This document shows positions 10,801-22,800 of a stretch of DNA of 64,000 bases, in pieces; within the stretch, counting starts at the first letter, position 1; each line of letters opens with the position of its first letter. This DNA is from Liolophura sinensis (Eukaryota > Mollusca > Polyplacophora > Chitonida > Chitonidae), in NCBI RefSeq assembly GCF_032854445.1, contig NC_088303.1, positions 317,501 through 381,500 of the forward strand, written 5' to 3'. Below the pieces are notes generated by a model. That model worked only from the letters and a program-made list of their open reading frames with translations, did no database searches and had not been told where the DNA came from. The translations under genes and the position numbers were made by a program.

Positions 10801-13800
10801 TACACATTCCACAGTCAGGCAGACAACAGAATTACACCTACCGCAGCCAGTCAACTCTTGACAAATGAGTATGGCCCCAATTAAATTTGTAAATTCAGGT
10901 AACAGAATTACGCATACCACAGCCAGACAGACAACAGAAATACAATTCCTGCAGCCAGTCAACTCTTGACCAATGAGTATGGCCCCAGTTAAATTTGTAA
11001 ATAAACAAAAGTTGAGATGTGATGTTTGATGTCTCGCTATATGACAGCACCGCATGGATTTCACATTTGTGATATAATCACAAGTCTGTGAAGGTGTACA
11101 GCTAAAAATGTTGCCTCTCTGGTCATTCATGTGAAGGTCTCTCAGCAACCTGAAGATGGTCTTGGGCTACCTCCGAGCTCTGCCCGGTTTCCTGTCACCA
11201 TAATGCTGGCCGTTTTAATATAAGTGAAATATTTTTCAGTACGGCGTAAAGCACCAATCAAATAAATAAACAAGTACATTGCTTAAACATGTTCATATTA
11301 ACAAAATCATGGGTTTCACATTTCCTGGGTTCAGGTTTTCCAGATTTATAGTATTCTGTCTTCATTGTGCAAAATCCTCTGTATATAAACAAGGTACAGG
11401 AGCTGGTCCACAGTCTGTTTTCTAACACCGTAGGAATCAAGATTACCCATGTCTTGCTGATTTATGCTATGTAAAGGTAATCTGTGTTTATGTGAGTTTC
11501 AAATGTTGATCAATTGCGTATTTGTACCTGTATATATTGCCATAGGTCATAGTTTGTATGGACAGGTGTAGTCAGGGTCGTGAATATTGTGTTGTCTAAG
11601 GTATGTCTGGTGTATGGACAGGTGTAGTCAGGGTCGTGAATATTGTGTTGTCTAAGGTTTGTCTGGTGTATGGACAGGTGTAGTCAGGGCCGTGCATATT
11701 GGGTTGCCTAAGGTTTGTCTGGTGTATGGACAGGTGTAGTCAGGGCCATGCATATTGTGTTGTCTAAGGTATGTCTGGTGTATGGACAGGTGTAGTCAGG
11801 GCCATGCATATTGTGTTGTCTAAGGTATGTCTGGTGTATGGACAGGTGTAGTCAGGGCCATGCATATTGTGTTGTCTAAGGTATGTCTGGTGTATGGACA
11901 GGTGATATCAGGGCCGTGCATATTGGGTTGCCTAAGGTTTGTCTGGTGTATGGACAGGTGTAGTCAGGGCCGTACATATTGGGTTGCCTAAGGTATGGCA
12001 GGTGAATTTTCCAGGTGATATCAGGGCCGTGGATATTGGGCTGTCTAAGTTGAAAAGAGTCAACAACACATCCAGTACGGGTTCATGTAATCCTTGTATT
12101 CACCACAAAAGACTTCCTTTACAAGACACTACAAAACACATGTGGCCACCACCATACACACATAAAAACTGCTGGTCATCCTCTCCCTCTCCCATGCTCC
12201 TCTCTTCCCCTGAGCCCTCTACTGGCCAACTTCCCACACTCAGGGTTATGGCCCTTTGGACTAACCACACATGCATAGCCCTCTATTACAAGTGAGAGCA
12301 AGAGATAGGATTGACATAAGTAATGTCTGGTATAGTCAGCGCCCTGGACATTGGGCTGTCTAATGTGTGTGTGTTGTATTGACAGGTATACTCAGCGCCC
12401 TGGATATTGGGCTGTCTAACGTATGTCTGGTGTATTGACAGGTGTAGTCAGCGCCCTGGATATTGGGTCATTTAACGTATATGTGGTCTATTGACAGGTG
12501 TAAGCAGTGCCCTGGATATTGGGCTGTCTAACTTATGTCTGGTGTATTGACAGGTATACTCAGCGCCCTGAATATTGGGTTGTCTAACGTATGTCTGGTG
12601 TATTGACGGGTATAGTCAGCGCCCTGTATATTGGGTCATTTAACGTATATGTGGTGTATTGACAGGTGTAGTCAGTGCCCTGGATATTGGGCTGTCTAGC
12701 GTATGTCTGGTGTATTGACAGGTATAGTCAGGGCCCTGGATTTTGGGTTGTTTAAAGTATGTCTGGTGTATTGACAGGGTTAGTCAGCCCCCTGGATATT
12801 GGGTTGTGTAACGTATGTGTGGTGCATTGACTGGTATAGTCAGCGCCCTGGATATTGGGTTGTCTAACGTATGTTTGGTGTATTGACAGGTATAGTCAGT
12901 GCCGTGGATATTGGGTTGTCTAACGTATGTGTGGTGCATTGACTTGTATAGTCAGCGCCCTGGATATTGGGTTGTCTAACGTATGTGTGGTGCATTGACG
13001 GGTATAGTCAGCGCCCTGAATATTGGGTTGTCTAACGTATGTGTGGGGTATTGACAGGTATAGTCAGCGCCCTGGATATTGGGTTGTCTAACGTATGTGT
13101 GGTGCATTGACTGGTATAGTCAGCGCCCTGGATATTGGGTTGTCTAACATATGTTTGGTGTATTGACAGGTATAGTCAGTGCCGTGGATATTGGGTTGTC
13201 TAACGTATGTGTGGTGCATTGACTGGTATAGTCATTGCCCTGGATATTGGGTTGTCTGACGTATGTGTGGGGTATTGACAGGTGTAGTCAGCGCCCTGGA
13301 TATTGGGTTGTCTAACGTATGTGTGGTGCATTGACTGGTATAGTCAGTGCCCTGGATATTGGGTTGTCTAACGTATGTGTGGTGTATTGACAGGTATAGT
13401 CAGCGCCCTGGATATTGGGTTGTCTAACTGGAGCTGGGAGTTCATCACAGTATCACTGTAAGTTGTCTCTTTTTCATACCCTCCCAGATTTCTGCCTCGT
13501 TCAAGAGATGAATAAAAAACTGTGTGTGAAAACACTTTTTTGTTTTTGTGTTTTTTACTACTGAATTAAATGTAAGGTGGACAGTATGGACCATAGTGTC
13601 ACCACACAAAACCTTGCTCTGGCGTAAAACTGATTTTGATGTTAGATTTGCTGTTTGGTGCACAGGAACTCATTGTATTTTTAGATAGTAAGTGGGAAAG
13701 CCTGCCAGCAACCTGCATATGGTCGTGGGTTTCCCGTGGGCTCTGCCCGTTATTTTCCCACCATAATGCTGGTCGCCGTCGTATAAGTGAAATATTTTTG

Positions 13801-16800
13801 AGTACAGCGTAAAACACCAATCAAATAAATAAATAAAATATGTTTAGATACACTAAAGATTTTCTACTGAAGCTACGTTTTCCTTCCCTTTTCAGTCTGT
13901 AGTTATGTATTCACAATTTCCAAAAATCTGGTGTGAATTTTACATGGTTATTAAGTCAAAAGCCCTTTGCTTCTTTGAAAACAATTTGAGTGTTGATGGT
14001 TGGCTCCAAATGATGATTTAATGTTTTTTTCTGCAATTAAATTTTAATATCTTTCAAGTTCATACACTTCCAGTGTGTTATTATGCAATTTGTCTATACG
14101 TGTTTTGTTAAAAACTTCCAAACTTTGTTTATTTTGTAGCTACACAATGACCAAGTCTTCAGCTGTACTCTTCATTTTATTTTTTGCGATTGTTCTTCGC
14201 CTTGAAAAATTTGTAAGTAATTGTTTCCTTGTGACTTGGTTCATTGTTTATGAACGGGACATAAGAAATTTGGTTGACTGTAATGTTTACATCATTACTC
14301 GTATCAGAAACTTGCAGTAAATCTTGATTATCATTTATAGACATCGTTACAGCAATATGTGCTGTAGATGTCATGTAACCATTTTTCTGCACTGTTTATT
14401 ATCTGTGGTTCTGTTTCATTGTGTGTATTCCAGCGTTACCCTGATAAGGTATAGTGGAGCTACCTCAGAGGTGTTCTGTTGAGGTGTATCATGTCCAATA
14501 TGACATTTACTTCAGGTGTATGTCAGATACTTGTACATGTGTACTGAAGGTGTATCAGAAGTATCGGTAATGCCAGTTTTGCAGCTGAGGTGTAGCTGAG
14601 GTAAATGCTTATTGGCAAGGTAGATGTACATGGGTGTAACTCACATTTAACACACAGTTTTGCACTTTTGTTTTGATAGAAAACAAGCTCAAAACACGTA
14701 GATATTGGCATGTATAAATTATAGATCAAGTTGTAATTTTTCAAGTGCAATTCTTTGTTTCATGTAGGCCTATCTGTAAATCTCAGATGATTTTTATTTG
14801 TGGCACACAAACATATGTAATTTTGTAATCTCTATTTTGTTTTGAAGTAAAATGTGTGAAACTGATCTCTTAATTAAAACTTTCAAAATGGCTCAGATGT
14901 ATCTGAGGTATATCTTCTTAGTGTTGATTTTTGTCAAGTAGCTGAGGGGTATCTGAGGTACTTGTACATTATCTCATATTGTAATCCATATGCATTTTGC
15001 AATTTTGTCTCACTAACGTTTAGCTGAAGAGGTTGTCAAGATACTTTATTTTAACTGAAGTCGGGATGATCTTAGTGAGGTTTCCATTTAGAGTGATAAG
15101 TAGATAAACACACATGAGAATTTGTCATCTATTAGGACGCAGAACATATATGTATGATCTAGAAATGACTTTCCAGACCCCCCCCCATGTCCCAGACCTG
15201 CAGGTGCCAGATGAAATCTATATGGTTTGTATTCTTGTTGGGGAACTGGGAAATCAGGCCTTCATATTTTCAGTTGGATCTAATCACTCGAATTTTGTTT
15301 TCTGGGCAAACATTGTTTGTATACTTTCTGTCAAATTCGTGCTGCCTTCCACAACAACACGTGTGTACACAGGGATCGATTTTCTCTCAAGGTCTTCTGG
15401 AACATAATAAAAGTTTAAAGCCCGGTTTAGCTAATTTAATGACATATACTCCTGAATGTAAGTACATGTACTTCTAACTTTTTCTGAAAATACTAGTGGT
15501 AATGTTACAAACTATAATTTTTAAATTAATCTAAAAAGGGAGTATCCCCGACACCCTCCTCGTTGACACTCAGCTGTCAGATTTATGTCATGTTCCTGTC
15601 AATGTGGACACGTGCTCTGTAGTAAATGGGAAGACTGTCTACAGGTGTTTCGTTCATATTGTAATTCACCATTGTTAATTCAATGATCAGACCATGAAGT
15701 AGTCAACCATGATCCATTCTTATAGGGGTCCCATACATGAGTGGGCAGGAAAACAAGCAACTTATACACCCGTCTTCACCTCACACTGAGGTGTACATAA
15801 GGCGTACGTCCCTTATACACCCGTCTTTACCTCACACTGAGGTGTACATAAGGCGTACGTCCCTTATACACCCGTCTTTACCGCACACTGAGGTGTACAT
15901 AAGGCGTACGTCCTTATACACCCGTCTTTACCTCACACTGAGGTGTACATGAGGCGTACGTCCCTTATACACCCGTCTTTAGCTCACACTGAGGTGTACA
16001 TGAGGCGTACGTCCCTTATACACCCCATCTGTACCTCACACTGAGGTGTACATGAGGTGGACGTCCCTTATACACCCCATCTGTACCTCACACTGAGGTG
16101 TACATAAGGCGTACGTCCCTTATACACCCGTCTTTAACTCACACTGAGGTGTACATAAGGCGTACGTCCCTTATACACCCGTCTTTACCTCACACTGAGG
16201 TGTACATGAGGCGTACGTCCCTTATACACCCCATCTGTACCTCACACTGAGGTGTACATGAGGCGGACGTCCCTTATACACCCCATCTTTACCTCACACT
16301 GAGGTGTACATGAGGCGTACGTCCCTTATACACCCCATCTGTACCTCACACTGAGGTGTACATAAGGCGTACGTCCCTTATACACCCGTCTTTACCTCAC
16401 ACTGAGGTGTACATGAGGCGGACGTCCCTTATACACCCCGTCTGTACCTCACACTGAGGTGTACATGAGGCGTACGTCCCTTATACACCCCATCTTTACC
16501 TCCCACTGAGGTGTACATGAGGCGTACGTCCCTTATACACCCCATCTGTACCTCGCACTGAGGTGTACATGAGGTGTATGTCCCTTGTACACCCCATCTT
16601 TCCCTCACACTGAGATGTACGAGGTGTACGTCTTCTATACACCCCATCTTTACCTCACACAGAGGTGTACATGGGGCGTACGTCCCTAATTCACCCGTCT
16701 TTACCTCACACTGAGGTGTACGAGGTGTACGCCCCTTATACACCCCATCTTTACCTCACACTGAGGTGTACATTAGACGTACGTCCCTAATTCACCCATC

Positions 16801-19800
16801 TTTACCTCACACTGAGATGTACATGAGGCATACGTCCCTTATACACCCCATCTTTACCTCACACTGAGGTGTACATGAGGCGTACGTCCCTTGTACACCC
16901 CATCTTTACCTCACGCTGAGGTGTACATGAGGCGTACGTCCCTAATTCACCCATCTTTACCACACACTGAGGTGTACATGAGGCATACGTCCCTTATACA
17001 CCCCATCTTTACCTCACACTGAGGTGTACATGAGGCGTACGTCCCTTATACACCCCATCTTTACCTCACACTGAGGTGTACATGAGGCGTACGTCCCTTG
17101 TACACCCCATCTTTACCTCACACAGAGGTGTACATGAGGCGTACGTCCCTTATACACCCCATCTGTACCTCACACTGAGGTGTACATGAGGCATACGTCC
17201 CTTATACACCCCATCTTTACCTCACACTGAGATGTACATGAGGCATACGTCCCTTATACACCCCATCTTTACCTCACACTGAGGTGTACATGAGGCGTAC
17301 GTCCCTTGTACACCCCATCTTTACCTCACACAGAGGTGTACATGGGGTGTACGTCCCTAATTCACCCGTCTTTATCTCACACTGAGGTGTACGCCCCTTA
17401 TACACCCCATCTTTACCTCACACTGAGGTGTACATTAGACGTACGTCCCTAATTCACCCATCTTTACCTCACACTGAGATGTACATGAGGCATACGTCCC
17501 TTATACACCCCATCTTTACCTCACACTGAGGTGTACATGAGGCGTACGTCCCTTGTACAACCCATCTTTACCTCACGCTGAGGTGTACATGAGGCATATG
17601 TCCCCTATACACCCCGTCTTTACCTCAAACTGAGGTGTATGTCCCTTATACACCCCATCTTTACCTTACACTGAGGTGCAGATGAGGCGTACGTCCCTTG
17701 TACACCCTGTCTTTACCTCACACATGTGAGGTGTACATGAGGTACACATGTATGTCCAGCAACCATGTATGTCCATGTTTGTTCTATGCATGGACCTTTA
17801 CATTTAGGGACATTTTTTAGGGACATCTCCACCTGTCTTCCCTGTGTGTCATTGTTTCTCTGCGTTACTGGTAATCTCCACCTGTCTTCCCTGTGTGTCA
17901 TTGTTTCTCTGTCTTACTGTTAATCTCCACCTGTCTTCCCTGTGTGTCATTGTTTCTCTGCGTTACTGGTAATCTCCACCTGTCTTCCCTGTGTGTCATT
18001 GTTTCTCTGTCTTACTGTTAGTCTCTACCTGTCTTCCCTGTGTGTCATTGTTTCTCTGTCTTACTGTTAATCTCCACCTGTCTTCCCTGTGTGTCATTGT
18101 TTCTCTGCGTTACTGGTAATCTCCACCTGTCTTCCATGTGTGTCATTGTTTCTCTGTCTTACTGTTAATCTCCACCTGTCTTCCCTGTGTGTCATTGTTT
18201 CTCTGCGTTACTGGTAATCTCCACCTGTCTTCCCTGTGTGTCATTGTTTCTCTGTCTTACTGTTAATCTCCACCTGTCTTCCCTGTGTGTCATTGTTTCT
18301 CTGCGTTACTGTTAATCTCCACCTGTCTTCCCTGTGTGTCATTGTTTCTCTGTCTTACTGTTAATCTCCACCTGTCTTCCCTGTGTGTCATTGTTTCTCT
18401 GCGTTACTGGTAATCTCCACCTGTCTTCCCTGTGTGTCATTGTTTCTCTGTCTTACTGTTAATCTGCACCTGTCTTCCCTGTGTGTCATTGTTTCTCTGT
18501 CTTACTGTTAATCTCCACCTGTCTTCCCTGTGTGTCATTGTTTCTCTGCGTTACTGGTAATCTCCACCTGTCTTCCCTGTGTGTCATTGTTTCTCTGTCT
18601 TACTGGTAATCTCCACCTGTCTTCCCTGTGTGTCATTGTTTCTCTGTCTTACTGTTAATCTCCACCTGTCTTCCCTGTGTGTCATTGTTTCTCTGCGTTA
18701 CTGGTAATCTCCACCTGTCTTCCCTGTGTGTCATTGTTTCTCTGTCTTACTGTTAGTCTCTACCTGTCTTCCCTGTGTGTCATTGTTTCTCTGTCTTACT
18801 GTTAATCTCCACCTGTCTTCCCTGTGTGTCATTGTTTCTCTGCGTTACTGGTAATCTCCACCTGTCTTCCATGTGTGTCATTGTTTCTCTGTCTTACTGT
18901 TAATCTCCACCTGTCTTCCCTGTGTGTCATTGTTTCTCTGCGTTACTGGTAATCTCCACCTGTCTTCCCTGTGTGTCATTGTTTCTCTGTCTTACTGTTA
19001 ATCTCCACCTGTCTTCCCTGTGTGTCATTGTTTCTCTGCGTTACTGTTAATCTCCACCTGTCTTCCCTGTGTGTCATTGTTTCTCTGTCTTACTGTTAAT
19101 CTCCACCTGTCTTCCCTGTGTGTCATTGTTTCTCTGCGTTACTGGTAATCTCCACCTGTCTTCCCTGTGTGTCATTGTTTCTCTGTCTTACTGTTAATCT
19201 GCACCTGTCTTCCCTGTGTGTCATTGTTTCTCTGCGTTACTGGTAATCTGCACCTGTCTTCCCTGTGTGTCATTGTTTCTCTGCGTTACTGGTAATCTCC
19301 ACCTGTCTTCCCTGTGTGTCATTGTTTCTCTGTCTTACTGTTAATCTCCACCTGTCTTCCCTGTGTGTCATTGTTTCTCTGCGTTACTGGTAATCTCCAC
19401 CTGTCTTCCCTGTGTGTCATTGTTTCTCTGCGTTACTGGTAATCTCCACCTGTCTTCCCTGTGTGTCATTGTTTCTCTGCGTTACTGGTAATCTCCACCT
19501 GTCTTCCCTGTGTGTCATTGTTTCTCTGTCTTACTGTTAATCTCCACCTGTCTTCCCTGTGTGTCATTGTTTCTCTGCGTTACTGGTAATCTCCACCTGT
19601 CTTCCCTGTGTGTCATTGTTTGTCTGTCTTACTGTTAGTCTCTACCTGTCTTCCCTGTGTGTCATTGTTTGTCTGTCTTACTGTTAATCTGCACCTGTCT
19701 TCCCTGTGTGTCATTGTTTCTCTGTCTTACTGGTAATCTCCACCTGTCTTCCCTGTGTGTCATTGTTTGTCTGTCTTACTGTTAATCTGCACCTGTCTTC

Positions 19801-22800
19801 CCTGTGTGTCATTGTTTCTCTGTGGTACTGTTAATCTCCACCTGTCTTCCCTGTGTGTCATTGTTTCTCTGTCTTACTGGTAATCTGCACCTGTCTTCCC
19901 TGTGTGTCATTGTTTCTCTGCGTTACTGTTAATCTCCACCTGTCTTCCCTGTGTGTCATTGTTTCTCTGTCTTACTGTTAGTCTCTACCTGTCTTCCCTG
20001 TGTGTCATTGTTTCTCTGTCTTACTGTTAATCACCACCTGTCTTCCCTGTGTGTCATTGTTTCTCTGCGTTACTGGTAATCTCCACCTGTCTTCCCTGTG
20101 TGTCATTGTTTCTCTGTCTTACTGTTAATCTGCTCCTGTCTTCCCTGTATGTCATTGTTTCTCTGCGTTACTGGTAATCTCCACCTGTCTTCCCTGTGTG
20201 TCATTGTTTCTCTGTCTTACTGTTAGTCTCTACCTGTCTTCCCTGTGTGTCATTGTTTCTCTGTCTTACTGTTAATCACCACCTGTCTTCCCTGTGTGTC
20301 ATTGTTTCTCTGCATTACTGGTAATCTCCACCTGTCTTCCCTGTGTGTCATTGTTTCTCTGCGTTACTGGTAATCTCCACCTGTCTTCCCTGTGTGTCAT
20401 TGTTTCTCTGTCTTACTGTTAATCACCACCTGTCTTCCCTGTATGTCATTGTTTCTCTGCGTTACTGGTAATCTCCACCTGTCTTCCCTGTGTGTCATTG
20501 TTTCTCTGTCTTACTGTTAATCTGCTCCTGTCTTCCCTGTGTGTCATTGTTTCTCTGCGTTACTGGTAATCTCTACCTGTCTTCCCTGTGTGTCATTGTT
20601 TCTCTGTCTTACTGTTAATCTCCACCTGTCTTCCCTGTGTGTCATTGTTTCTCTGCGTTACTGGTAATCTCTACCTGTCTTCCCTGTGTGTCATTGTTTC
20701 TCTGTCTTACTGTTAATCTGCTCCTGTCTTCCCTGTATGTCATTGTTTCTCTGCGTTACTGGTAATCTCCACCTGTCTTCCCTGTGTGTCATTGTTTCTC
20801 TGTCTTACTGTTAGTCTCTACCTGTCTTCCCTGTGTGTCATTGTTTCTCTGTCTTACTGTTAATCACCACCTGTCTTCCCTGTATGTCATTGTTTCTCTG
20901 CGTTACTGGTAATCTCCACCTGTCTTCCCTGTGTGTCATTGTTTCTCTGTCTTACTGGTAATCTCCACCTGTCTTCCCTGTGTGTCATTGTTTCTCTGTC
21001 TTACTGTTAATCTCCACCTGTCTTCCCTGTGTGTCATTGTTTCTCTGCGTTACTGGTAATCTCTACCTGTCTTCCCTGTGTGTCATTGTTTCTCTGTCTT
21101 ACTGTTAATCTGCTCCTGTCTTCCCTGTATGTCATTGTTTCTCTGCGTTACTGGTAATCTCCACCTGTCTTCCCTGTATGTCATTGTTTCTCTGCGTTAC
21201 TGGTAATCTCCACCTGTCTTCCCTGTGTGTCATTGTTTCTCTGCGTTACTGGTAATCTCCACCTGTCTTCCCTGTGTGTCATTGTTTCTCTGTCTTACTG
21301 TTAGTCTCTACCTGTCTTCCCTGTGTGTCATTGTTTCTCTGTCTTACTGTTAATCTCCACCTGTCTTCCCTGTGTGTCATTGTTTCTCTGCGTTACTGGT
21401 AATCTCCACTTGCCTTCCCTGTGTGTCATTGTTTCTCTGTCTTACTCTTAGTCTCCACCTGTCTTACCTATATGTCATTGGTTCCCTGTGGTACTGTTAA
21501 TCTGCACCTGTCTTCCCTGTGTGTCATTGTTTCTCTGTGGTACTGTTAATCTGCACCTGTCTTCCCTGTGTGTCATTGTTTCTCTGTGGCACTGTTAATC
21601 TGCACCTGTCTTCCATGTGTGTCATTGTTTTCTGTGGCACTGTTAATCCCTACTTCTCTTCCCTGTGTGTCATCGTTCCTTGTGGTACTGTTAATCTGCA
21701 CTTGTCTTACCTGTGTGTCATTGTTTCTCTGTCTTACTGGTAATCTGCACCTGTCTTCCCTGTGTGTCATTGTTTCTCTGCGTTACTGTTAATCTCCACC
21801 TGTCTTCCCTGTGTGTCATTGTTTCTCTGTCTTACTGTTAGTCTCTACCTGTCTTCCCTGTGTGTCATTGTTTCTCTGTCTTACTGTTAGTCTCTACCTG
21901 TCTTCCCTGTGTGTCATTGTTTCTCTGTCTTACTGTTAATCACCACCTGTCTTCCCTGTGTGTCATTGTTTCTCTGCGTTACTGGTAATCTGCACCTGTC
22001 TTCCCTGTATGTCATTGTTTCTCTGTCTTACTGGTAATCTCCACCTGTCTTCCCTGTGTGTCATTGTTTCTCTGTCTTACTGTTAGTCTGCACCTGTCTT
22101 CCATGTGTGTCATTGTTTCTCTGTCTTACTGTTAATCTGCACCTGTCTTCCCTGTGTGTCATTGTTTCTCTGCGTTACTGGTAATCTCCACCTGTCTTCC
22201 CTGTGTGTCATTGTTTCTCTGTGGCACTGTTAGTCTGCACCTGTCTTCCCTGTGTGTCATTGTTTCTCTGTCTTACTGTTAATCTCCACCTGTCTTCCCT
22301 GTGTGTCATTGTTTCTCTGCGTTACTGGTAATCTCCACCTGTCTTCCCTGTGTGTCATTGTTTCTCTGTCTTACTGTTAATCTGCTCCTGTCTTCCCTGT
22401 ATGTCATTGTTTCTCTGCGTTACTGGTAATCTCCACCTGTCTTCCCTGTGTGTCATTGTTTCTCTGTCTTACTGTTAATCTGCACCTGTCTTCCCTGTGT
22501 GTCATTGTTTCTCTGCGTTACTGTTAATCTCCACCTGTCTTCCCTGTGTGTCATTGTTTCTCTGCATTACTGGTAATCTCCACCTGTCTTCCCTGTGTGT
22601 CATTGTTTCTCTGTCTTACTGTTAATCTCCACCTGTCTTACCTATATGTCATTGGTTCCCTGTGGTACTGTTAATCTGCACCTGTCTTCCCTGTGTGTCA
22701 TTGTTTCTCTGTGGTACTGTTAATCTGCACCTGCCTTCCCTGTGTGTCATTGTTTTTTCCTGGTTTTCATGGTTCTTTTTATCTCAGTAGGCACATGTCT

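Noticed and set aside
13445-13820. Minus-strand frames over SLC35C2 exon 3 and the intron 3 SINE
   Set aside because: They are shadows of the exon and of a SINE fragment.
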